A stretch of 64,000 bases of DNA from Cenococcum geophilum 1.58. Taxonomy: Eukaryota; Ascomycota; Dothideomycetes; Gloniales; Gloniaceae. The stretch spans positions 1,116,001-1,180,000 of the forward strand of contig KV748201.1 in NCBI GenBank assembly GCA_001692895.1, written 5' to 3'. The first letter of the stretch is position 1; each line of letters starts with the position of its first letter. Both the position numbers and the translations under genes were made by a program. The notes under the pieces are model-generated. The model saw only the letters and a program-made list of their open reading frames with translations, was not told where the DNA came from and made no database searches. Shown in pieces: positions 34,901 through 44,699 of this stretch.

Positions 34901-36960
34901 TAGTTAAGATTATTTTTAGGGTTTTGTAATTACTATAGAAGGTTTATAGCTTAATAGTTAAAGGATATTAAGCTATTTATAAGATTAATAAAGAAAGAAG
35001 AACTATAGATATAGGGAGACGAATAAAGGAGACTGTTTAGGAAGGTTAAGTAGCTATTTACCTAAGAACTAGTTCTTAAAATCTACTAACTAAAGTTAGA
35101 GACGGTTATAGAAATAGATGCATTAGACTATATACTAAGAGCGTACTTCTTATAGAAATATAAAGACGGGTAGCACTTAGTAGCATACTATAGTTGGAAG
35201 ATAATATTACTAGAGTTAAACTATAACATCTATAATAAGGAGTTATTAGGTATAGTTATAGTATTAAAGAAATAGAGAGCATTCTTATAAAGTATAAAAA
35301 AACTATTTATAGTTAAGATGGATTATAAGAACCTAACGGGGTTTCTAATAATAAAAGAACTTAATTATAGATAAGTTAGATAGGTAAAGATGCTTATAGA
35401 ATACTATTTTAAGATTTAGTATACTAAGGGTATAGAAAATATACGAGTAGATGCTTTAAGTAAAAGGGCTAAACTATAAAATAATAAGAAGCTATTAGGG
35501 GTTTTATTATAAAAAGATATAGATAGATTAATTAGATATAATTATTTAAAAATTACGGTAATATAAGAAGAATAGATCTATAAATTACTAGAGAGTAATT
35601 AGATATAAAAGATCTAAGATATATAAGTAGAGGATCTAGACTTAGAGTAGTATAAAAATTAAGAAGCGATATATATGCTAAGGTCTATCGCAAAGGAGTT
35701 TATTAAATTATTTTATAAAGGATTAACTTAAGGACATAATGGAGCTATAGGCTTAGTGTTAAGACTTTAAAAGGAGTATATTATTAATGGAATTTAGGGT
35801 ATAGTATAAAAGATTATAAAGGAGTGTTTAGATTACTAAAGGAATAAACTAATAAGGTATAAGCTATATAGAGGGCTATGACCTATTAAAACACCAGAGA
35901 AACTATAGGAGGTTATATTATAGGACTTTATTATTAAGTTACTAAAGTTAAGAGACCCTATTACCGGATAAGATTATAATATAATTTTAGTAATAGTAAA
36001 TAAGCTTATAAAGTAGGCATACTTTATAGTATATTTAGAAGAAATATTAGTAAAAGATATTACTAGAATCTATATTAAAGAAGTATTTATAAGATATAGA
36101 GCACTAGGTAAGATTATATTAGATAGAGATCTAAGATTTATAGTAGTATTTTAGAAAGTGTTCTTAGCAAAATAAGGAGTTTAAGTAGCAACTTTTACTA
36201 TATATTATCTATAGACAAACAGTTAAATAAAAAGATTAAATTAGACGCTAAAATAGTATTTAAGGCATTATGTTAATTATATATAGAATAATTGGGTATT
36301 ATTATTACTAGTTATATAGTTTATATATAATATAACACTATAAGAAGGAATAGGTATATTACTATTTAAGGCGAATTACGGATATAAACTAAGAATATTA
36401 TTATTACTATATTAAGTAAAGAAGATAAGTAATAGAGCTAAGTAAAAAATAAAGGATTTAATAAATCTTTATATAGACCTTATAGAAATAGCTAAGGGAG
36501 TATAATAAAGAATAAAAAAGTACTATAATGCTAAGAGATCTGGGGGACCAGATCTTAAGAAGGGGGATAAAGTATAGCTACTATATAAAAATTTTAAAAG
36601 TTAATAACTAAGTAAGAAGTTAAACTACGTTAGGCTAGGACCTTTTAAAATTACATAGAGGATTTTATTGGTTATATTTAAGTTAAACCTACTAGCTAAA
36701 ATAAAGATCTACCCTATATAATATATTATAATACTAGAGCTAGTATATAGGAATATTAAGCTACTGGTTTATAAAGTAAATATATATAGAGGATAAGAAG
36801 AAGATAAATAGTAAGTTTTAAAGATTATTAGTTATAAGGATATTAACGATAAAACATAGTATAAAGTAAAGTAGATAGGCTATAATAAGATTACCTAGAA
36901 GCTACTAGAGAACCTAAAGAACGCTATAGGAAAGGTATAGGAGTATTAAATAAGAAAGGG
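31922..36960 (+). pseudogene. Copy C gag-pol linker and Pol
   Basis: It resumes after the LINE. A linker of about 1.7 kb reads as protein in copies C, D and E (FEERHIKGYYN, about 32880). Retropepsin is VDSRVIRNHILL (about 33711-33746). RT has YFNDIIIYL (34670-34697). RNase H has YNIYNKELLGIV, and integrase GHNGAIG (about 35740) and LDRDLRF (about 36118). The chromodomain is at about 36790-36950, ending in an NLKNAIGKV block. Heavily RIP-mutated. Confidence 0.88.
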
Positions 36961-37704
36961 TTAGGCAATATTAATAAAGAAGAATTATTAAAGAATAAGT
37001 TACCTAAGGGGGACCTAAGAAAAGCGACTACTAAACTATTTAGAGTTATTTCCCTCTTTATTAGAAGAGAATCCGTTTTTTTATTACTAAGTTTCTATAA
37101 ACCTTATTCTATAAGTTTCCACTCCTTAGAGTAAACCTTCTTATATACCTTTTTAAGACGGGTTAACTGAGTAAATATAACTTATTAAGTCTTAAAGGAA
37201 CAATACTAGGCCTTAAGGGTACAAGCGGTCTCCTTAGTAGAATAATAGAGTTTGGTATAAGTAGCGGCCAACTTAAACTTAAGCTTTATAGTAGTAGATT
37301 AAATATAAAACCCTATAATAAATTACTTAGGAAACTTAAAGACTATTAAGAATAATAGGATATATATACTTAGCGTTAGAAACAAAGCAAACATTATAAG
37401 ACGATTAAATATTCGCTTTAGTACACTTTAAATATAAAGAGGGTTATTAAGAGGATGGGTTCGCTATTATAATATATATTAACCCCGCCTTAAAGTAATA
37501 AGAATATAGAGACGGTATAATCTCACTAAGTAATAATATAGCAGTAATAGTGCGTATATAATATTGCGCTTATAAGGAAGAAGATGCTTTAGGTATAATA
37601 AGTAATAATATTAACTAAATTAATTAAACGGATATTATACCTCTAGTAAACGACTTAGAGATACTAGAAATCTTTAAGGATAAAGATAAAGAGGAGGGAA
37701 ATAG

Positions 37705-38127
37705 TGTTATAGACGCTTTAAGTATAGTGTTATAACTATTTAGAGAGGAATTAGAAGAAGCTAGTTAGTTAATATAGGTATAGTCTAGGATAAAACCGGT
37801 AGAACTATATAACGAGGAATAGTAAGCGAGTTATATAATATTATACGTAGTATACGCGGTATACGCAGTATATGGTTACGTATAATACGTATAATACGTA
37901 TATTATATATAAGAAGGATTTTATAGGAGTACGGTTGTATATTTAAGGACCCTTAATCCCTACCTAGATAGGTCCTTCCTTATAATAATTCTTAGAATAT
38001 AATTAGAGTTAATCTATTAGGTAACCACTCTACTAGTTATTATTACGTTGTTAACTTGCTTATAATACCTATACACCTAACTTATTAATAGAATTCACCG
38101 TAGTACTTACTATAAGGTTCCGTTATA
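37705..38127 (+). repeat. 3' LTR of copy C
   Basis: It begins TGTTATAGACGC and ends TTCCGTTATA. A GTATACGC repeat lies at about 37850-37875. The duplication AATAA follows. Confidence 0.9.
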
Positions 38128-38912
38128 AATAACGCGTTACTAATATTATATTAGTATAGTAAAGTTAAATAAGCTATTTATAATAGGGTATAAGAGGTAC
38201 CTTAGAAAGTTTAAGGGTAAATAGAGGTATAGTAGTGGAGTATAGTCGCTATATTAATAGGGGTAGTTAGGTAAATATAGGTTTAAATATATATCTTTAA
38301 ACTTTAAGGCTATACTTCGCCCCCTAATACGTTAGTTAGCTAGTTTAATTAATTAGAATATATTAGTAGGAGAGGTTATAATATAAATATATTATAAACT
38401 GTAGTAATAGCTGCTAAATTAGCCCTAGTATAGCTATTTAAATTTAATACGCGTTAGAGATGGTATATAAGTTACACTAAATACGCGCTTATAATCTCTT
38501 AAACGCTTTATAGAGGAATTTAGGGGGGTATAGGGGGGCTAGGGGTAGCGCGAGGTTCTATTAGCTTAGGAGTTTGCACGAGTTTATAGAGTGGGGCTGT
38601 GGCTTTGGAGTAGGGCTATATAGCGCTACAAATTCCTCAGAGAAGCGGCTAAGGCCACCTAAGATAACAACCTCCCCTCAAATCTGCCCTAAGTGGCTAG
38701 CTAAATACGTAATTTCCTAGCTAACTAACAATTAGCTAGGCCTCTCATACTATAGAATTAACTTTTTAACAAAAAAGGTTAGCGATATCCGCTAATTAAT
38801 TCTACGGTCTAAGCTTGCTGAGTTAAAGCATACTGGGATAATTAGGGCTTAGTAATAGGGTCAAGTCAGGTGACCCGGATTTTAGCTTAATATATTCTAT
38901 TAGTAGGCTGCG
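38128..38912. other. Transition from RIP-degraded to normal-composition sequence
   Basis: No gene supported. The first 400 bp are RIP-type and contiguous (before C) with the helicase 5' region. Around 38562-38600 lies a copy of the backbone motif, in reverse orientation (TTAGCTTAGGAGTTTGCACGAGTTTATAGAG). From about 38600 the sequence keeps CA/TG dinucleotides. A short inverted repeat TAGAATTAA/TTAATTCTA lies at about 38753-38805. Confidence 0.5.
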
Positions 38913-39303
38913 CATATTAGTAAACTACGCACCAAAAATCATACCAAAAACTAGAAAATTCGAACTTTAATATCTTAATAATAACTAGGTAATAAATTTT
39001 AAAAATTTAATAAGTAATATATAGCACTTAGAAATAGATGCCATTAAATTTCTAAGAGTAAAACTTTTAAAATTCTTAAGATATTAAGGAAAAAGGTAAA
39101 AAAAATTTAAATTTAAGGCCAAAAAACTACTATTTTAAAAACTATAAGTTTTTAGTATTTAAAATTTTTTAATAACCTTTAGATTTAGGCACTGCATATA
39201 ATATATTAAAATTTTAGAATTTATTACCTAGTTATTATTAAGATATTAAGGTTCGAATTTTCCAATTTTTGGTGTGATTTTTGGTGCGCAGCTTACTGAT
39301 ATG
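38913..39303. mobile_element. Hairpin element 1 (MITE-like) upstream of the HET gene
   Basis: A long inverted repeat of about 95 bp per arm. The left arm starts CATATTAGTAAACTACGCACC and the right arm ends with its complement GGTGCGCAGCTTACTGATATG, differing only by transitions. The AT-rich interior of about 200 bp has no frame. The flanks ATAT/ATAT or TA/TA may be a target duplication. No transposase. Read as a non-autonomous DNA element. Confidence 0.75.
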
Positions 39304-39310
39304 GCCCACC

Positions 39311-39691
39311 CCACTCAGTGGCCCACTCTATTTCTCACCAAAAATCGTAAAAATCACAGTATAATATCTTAATAACCACTTAATAATAATTTCTAAAAAT
39401 TTATATTTAAGCTTATATATATATATATTATTTCTCCTCTTTTAATTTTAAAGTTATTTATTTAGTAGTTATAGATATATATAAATTAAAGTAGAATTTG
39501 CTGTTTAAAACTATATATCTCTAATATCTCTATAACTACTTTATAGATTTATTTAAAATTAAAAGGAAAGAAGTATAGTATATATGCAAGCTTAAATATA
39601 AAATTTTAGAAATTATTATTAAGTAGTTATTAAGATATTATACTGTGATTTTTACGATTTTTGGTGAGAAATAGAGTGGGCCACTGAGTGG
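39311..39691. mobile_element. Hairpin element 2 (MITE-like) upstream of the HET gene
   Basis: Almost wholly palindromic: CCACTCAGTGGCCCACTC at the left is matched by its complement at the right, the arms run for over 100 bp and the centre near 39500 is itself folded. It abuts hairpin element 1 and ends about 110 bp before the first ATG of the HET pseudogene. The arms of both elements contain CACCAAAAATC, so they may be related. Transcription through it would form a very stable hairpin. Confidence 0.8.
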
Positions 39692-39802
39692 TGAAACACG
39701 TTACTCTAGTTTGCTTACTACAGTTACCTATCACTTATAGCCCTAACGCTCTCGCGTCTTTCTTCCTTCCTTGTTGTACGTTTTGTAGCCTAGTTAGCTA
39801 AT
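39692..39802 (+). promoter_or_regulatory. Probable 5' flank of the HET gene
   Basis: The 110 bp between hairpin element 2 and the first ATG keep normal composition. They include a pyrimidine-rich tract (CGCGTCTTTCTTCCTTCCTTG, about 39753-39773) of the kind common just upstream of fungal transcription starts. No clear TATA box. Confidence 0.35.
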
Positions 39803-41974
39803 ATGCCTTGACTAACCAGACCCCAGTTCCGCCTTGAGCCTGATAACGAGCTCTAATAAGCTATGTGGGGCCCTCCTCTGAACGATTACGAGATCCGGCT
39901 TTTGAAACTTCTGCCCGAAGAGAGTGCCGACTCCATCATATGCTGTACGCTATTCCGCTCTTCAGTTGATAATCATCTACCTTATAAAGCACTATCGTAC
40001 GCTTGGGGAGCTACGAGAAAATCAAACTCTATCATTTTAAACGGGCAGCCTTATAAGGTCACGGCAAATCTCGACTATGCTCTTCGCCAAGCCAGAAGAA
40101 CTGGTCAACGCCTACCGCTTTGGGTTTGGGTAGATGCCTTGTGTATCAATTAGGACGATAGCGTTGAGAAGTCGCACCAGGTCAAGCTGATGCGCAACAT
40201 TTTTGAATGCTGCGAAGAGGCATATGTCTGTTTGCGACACGGTGAAAATAGCCGCGAACCTAATCAGCTTTCCCGTCCCCCCAAGCTCTTTGAAAATCAC
40301 GAAATTAAGATCCCCAACGACCACCAAGATACCGGGAGCCCCGCCCCACCCCGCAGACGCCGCGAGAGCTCACAAAGTAGCGGAAACACGAATTCAGATA
40401 CCAATCTTCTTGACCCTGCAGAGGTAGTATTCAACTTCATTCGGGACCTAGCCAATTCTGAGCACATGAAAAATGGAAAGCCCGCCTGGGCCGAACTCAG
40501 TGATACTCCGAACATTTATGAGTTATCCGAAGGCCTGCGACAACTGTCGCGCCTATCTTGGTGGACTCGAATGTGGACCGTCCAAGAGATCGTTGTTCCG
40601 AAAAGAGTGGCGATGTTATACGGCTCGGCCATTGCACCTTGGGAGATGTTCGCTTCAGCTGCAGCATCATATGTATCCCATTCGTCTTCGTGCTGTTCGA
40701 AATTTATCCCGGAGTTTTTGTCTGACCATAGCAAGGTACTGTCAAGATTCTGTATTATGGTCTCCGACATTGAGAATATGCGACGGCAGTGGAACCTCGG
40801 CATAGAAACATCGTTTCTCCAACTTTTGAGCAAGTTCAGGGTCTGAATGGCATCTGACGACTGAGATAAGGTCTATGCAATTCTTGGTCTAATGCGAAAT
40901 AGTGGCCGCTATCTTGCTCATCCAGATTACACTTTGAGCACCACTCAGGTCTACCAAAAAACAGCCTGGGATATTATCAAGACCACAAAAAGCCTTTCTG
41001 ATCTGGCTCCTTATGTCCTTGGCAATGTTCGTAACGACCTTCCTTCGTGGGTTCCTGACTGGAGTGCTACGAACGGGTACACTTACAGGGACCACGCCGA
41101 GAGCACGAAGTTGTATAATGCGACAGGTAGTGACTTACCATCTATCCACGTATATGAAGACCATGTGCTTCAAATGCCTGGATTCTGGATTGACAGAATT
41201 GCTTCTATCGGTGACACCATGCTGTCAGATGGCGATATCGACATTCGAGTTCTCTTCCAATGGTATCAGCACTTCATCGTTCATTTCCAAATAGATCGAA
41301 ATCCAGAAGCGTTTAACATGGGAGATGCATTCTGGAGAACATTGTGTGCCGATCTTGTGGCGGTGCACAGCGAGGCCCATGACCAAGAAAGTATCTCCGA
41401 CCTCACTTTTCGACGAGCAAACGACTTTGATTTGCCTCTTTTTGCATCATGGTGCGCTAATTCTAGTTCATCACCATTTCGGGAGTACTGCGACAGGGTT
41501 GTGGGGGATGAGCTCCGCTTGGAATACGAGCATTGTCGAGCGCATTTCACCAGAATTGGTCACCCAAGGACAGAGGAGCAATTTCGCGAGATCTCAAAAG
41601 CATACTACTCCTTCGTATCACCAATAGGGGTTCCTAGGGTTGACACGACGAGTTTGCTTATCCGAATTATTCTGGGTCACGCGCTATCTCAGCCCCTCCC
41701 CCCTAGAGAGCATACAGCTGCCATGAGCTCACCAATCAAGTACGCAACATTTCGGCGAAAAATTTTCATCACAAGAGAAAATTTCATTGGCTTAGGCCCA
41801 GCTGAGATGAAAGTAGATGATCAGATTTATCTACTTCAGGGTAGTCGGACACCATTTATTCCCCGCCAAGCGAAAGAGGAATGTATTAATGGATTGTTAA
41901 AACGCTATTACCAGCTAGTTGGAGACTGCTATATGCACGGAGTAATGGATGGGGAAGCCTTGGCTCGGGTTTAG
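39803..41974 (+). pseudogene. HET-domain protein gene (heterokaryon incompatibility type), six in-frame stops
   Basis: A single plus-strand frame runs from ATG 39803 to TAG 41972-41974 (723 codons). It carries TGA 39809, TAA 39854, TAA 39857, TAG 40151, TGA 40844 and TGA 40862 but no frameshift. HET motifs are in order: YKALSYAWG (about 39980-40008), LWVWVDALCIN and then stop-D-D where ALCINQDD is usual (40123-40159), RNIFECCEEAYVCL (40193-40234), SWWTRMWTVQE (40556-40588), DKVYAILGL (40865-40891). The C-terminal GDCYMHGVMDGEAL block (41920-41962) is also typical. HET proteins trigger cell death when incompatible hyphae fuse. All six stops can come from CGA, CAA or CAG by C-to-T. Without the first three, ATG 39863 could serve. 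Alternatives: readthrough or sequencing error, less likely for six stops. Confidence 0.92.
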
Positions 41975-42178
41975 TAGGGTTATTCTTGGACTCCAGTTTT
42001 TTTTAATATAAGTTAATATGCTTAGCACAGCTATCAGTACCTAGTTTTATTAATAGGACTTGGATTTTATTTATTATAAAAATTAATTCTATAGGTCCTA
42101 AATAGTATTTTTAATATATAAACTTATAGTCTTACTAGTTCCGATTAGGTAAATACTTAAATATAAGAGGCTAGTAAG
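41975..42178. other. AT-rich intergenic sequence after the HET gene
   Basis: Returns to RIP-type composition within about 30 bp of the stop codon. Nothing recognisable; a T-rich stretch at 41996-42004 could be part of the 3' end region. Confidence 0.4.
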
Positions 42179-42938
42179 TGTCACGGCACTGACCTGACGC
42201 ATACTGTTTTATACTATCTCGTACTATCTCGTACTGTTTCCTACTGTTAGCTGGCCCACCACTAGCGCCTGGGCGGCTGGCCTTACTATTTGTGTACGAT
42301 ACCCCCTTTTACCTTCTTCTCCTCTTTATACTACAATGTAGTTATTTAGTCTACTTTATTGCAGCACCGTAACAGTTTATAGTATCCCTAATTGCGCCCC
42401 GTTACAACCTTTGTTTTTTCCTAGTCTATTATTTCTATTTTCCTAGTATAATTGCGACCTAGTATAACCGATAATACCGTACTATAAGTCTTAGATAACC
42501 CTAGTATAGTTATAGATAATCTTAGTACTACAGCTAGCCTTATAGATCCCTTAAAATAGGCGACTATAATATAGATAATACCCCGTCGGCGAATATACGT
42601 AAAGTACTTGCCTACCTTTTTAATACCTTCTATACCTATATTGCCTGGGTAATTAGAAGTAGCCTAGAGTACCCTAAGGACCTTAATGTAGCAGGAACCT
42701 TCTAGTACCTCTCTATATATACAACTTTCCTAATTAGCGTTAAAAGCGGTCTTTAAGCCGTCTATAATAAAGGCTAAACTATAAAGTCCTAACTTAAAGA
42801 AGCTTAGCACAGAATTAACTTCCTTAAGACGCTTAAACTATATATATAACAATATAAACAGTAAGCCTTTATAAATACTTAGACTATATAAAGTCTAAGC
42901 CTTTAGATTACTACACTTACCTAAACTATTACTAATAA
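42179..42938 (+). mobile_element. Possible 5' end of another LTR element (LTR plus gag start), cut by copy D
   Basis: TGTCACGGCACTGACCTGAC at 42179 and CACCGTAACA at 42365-42374 are inverted LTR-like ends about 196 bp apart. The left 20 bp equal the terminus of the solo LTR at 11998, in reverse complement. No matching 5-bp duplication is found at 42374, which fits an LTR followed by internal sequence better than a solo LTR. After it a RIP-damaged frame reads NIRKVLAYLFNTFYTYIAWV (about 42591-42650), then a Q-rich helix-like stretch up to the insertion of copy D. Confidence 0.35.
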
Positions 42939-43379
42939 TGTTACGGACGCTTTAAGCACGATGTTACAACTACTTAGAGAGGAGTTAGAAGAAGCTAGTT
43001 AGTTAATATAGATATGGTTTAGGATGGAATTGGTAGAACCATGTAACGAGGAATAGTAAGCGAGTTATATAATATTGTACGCAGTATACGCGGTATACGC
43101 AGTATACACGGTATACGCAGTATACGGTTACGTATAATACGTATAATACGTATATTACGTATAAGAAGGATTTTATAGGAGTACGGTTGTGTATTTAAGG
43201 ACCCTTAGTCCCTACCTAGATAGTTCCTTCCTTATAGTAATTCTTAGAATATAATTAGAGTTAATCTATTAGGCAACTACTCCACTAGTTATTATTACGT
43301 TGTTAACTTACTTGCAATACCTATACACCTAGCCTATTAACAGAATCCACCGTAGTACCTACTATAAGGTTCCGTTATA
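42939..43379 (+). repeat. 5' LTR of copy D
   Basis: It has intact TGTTACGGACGC at the start, keeping the TG end lost in other copies, and ends TTCCGTTATA. It is longer than the others because of extra GTATACGC units (43080-43130). Confidence 0.92.
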
Positions 43380-43419
43380 TAATTACTACCTAGTTACGGT
43401 TTTAAGAAGTTAAGATAAT

Positions 43420-44640
43420 ATGCCACCAAAAGCAGCCACTATAACGCTATTAACGGCAGCAACGACCTTAAGGTTAGGTAATAATACCAGCATAGCAAAT
43501 ACTGACTTATAACAGCCTGTGACAGTAGGGCAGTTATAAGAAATAGTTAACTAGCTAATAGAAAATAACGTAGTACTTAAAAATAGGATTAACGGGATAG
43601 GCGTAGTAAAGGTTAAGTTACTATTAATTAAAAGATTCTTAGGAGAGAGATTAAAGCTTAAAAGATTCCTTACGTAAATACATTTTAAAGTCGCGTAGAA
43701 AGGAGTAAAGCTAGCAATACCTACGGATTAAGTAGCGTATGTAAGATTGTTCCTAACAGGAAAAGCACTTAAATAGTTTAAGTCTTACCTTATAGAAATA
43801 TAAATAAACGGAATAACGACTATAAACTAAAATATATAGTTTATATTCTTAAGCTAGAGCGGATTCGCGGAATAACTTATATAAATATTTAGAGACCTAG
43901 AGATAAAAATTATAGCGGAAAGAAAACTCTAGGATATTATATAATAAACCTTAGCAATTAAGTATATAACGTAGTTTTAAACACTAGCGATATAGGTTAA
44001 GTAGAATAATAGGGCGCTTATAGTATAGTATAAATAGGGACTTAAGGCTAAAGTTTAGGACGTAATTATTCTAATAGAAGATGCGGATACCCTAAGGGAG
44101 TTAATAGATTAAGTAATTAAGATTAATAATAGGATCTACTAAAGGGAACAGACTAAGAGAGGTTAGGATAGAGTTTTATAGTTATATAAGACGCAAAGTA
44201 CGTAATAACTAAAGCTAAATTAGAGACTATGGTATAGTGTAGAGCTAATAGACCTAAGTAGTACTAAAGAAACCTATAAGAGATAGAGTAAGAAACTATA
44301 GAAACCTAGAAGTTAAGAATTAAGTAATTATAGGACTAAGAAGTATAGGCTAAACTAAGGATCTTAGTAGTAGAAGACGTTTAAGCGGACTCTATAGCAG
44401 AAGTAATAGTTTAAAGACGGAGCTTATATAAATTATAGAAAACAGGGTTATTTTACTAGAGACTATAGAAGTAGTTAGAATTACTATATAGTAAAGGGAA
44501 CTAGACTAATAGTATATAACATATATATAGAGGGATAATAGTATACTATAGGGAACAAAAGAATATTTAATTAGAAGTTTTATGTTTTGTTATAATAACG
44601 CATGCTAAATATAGTGTAAGCTATTAGCTATAAGAGCTAG
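43420..44640 (+). pseudogene. Gag of copy D
   Basis: ATG at 43420, reading MPPKAATITLLTAATTLRLG. A capsid-like stretch KRFLGERLKLKRFL lies at about 43630-43672, EDADTLRELID at about 44078-44110 and the zinc knuckle region NYRKQGYFTRDYRSS at about 44432-44475 (cysteines and histidine altered). The frame is closed by many TAG/TAA codons. The linker coding region to pol begins at about 44700. Confidence 0.85.
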
Positions 44641-44699
44641 AGTTAAGAGGGCTTAAAAGAACTAGAGAGTTAGATAAAGAATAAGATTAACTCTGTAAG

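Larger units (their letters stand above)
24533..38127 (+). mobile_element. Chromovirus (Ty3/Gypsy) copy C, with LINE insertion
   Basis: LTRs lie at 24533-24955 and 37705-38127, with a 5-bp duplication AATAA (24528-24532 and 38128-38132). Gag starts at an intact ATG (24996). A 5.6-kb LINE (26324-31908) sits between gag and pol. Pol is at 31922-36960, and a 745-bp 3' untranslated segment without any gene follows. Family and layout are as in copy A, but the LTR carries the GTATACGC repeat. RIP is heavy throughout. Confidence 0.94.

Noticed and set aside
40112..41550. Several frames of 68-110 codons in other phases of the HET region
   Set aside because: They are shadows of the long HET frame, which alone carries the family motifs in order.
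39803..41974. HET gene with introns removing the stops
   Set aside because: No GT...AG pair with a branch-site pattern is needed: the reading stays in one frame through all stops and the HET motifs continue directly on both sides of each.
42179..42374. Second solo LTR like those at 11813 and 60604
   Set aside because: Ends look right but the flanks (GTAAG and GTTTA) do not form a 5-bp duplication, so I list it only as a possible 5' LTR.
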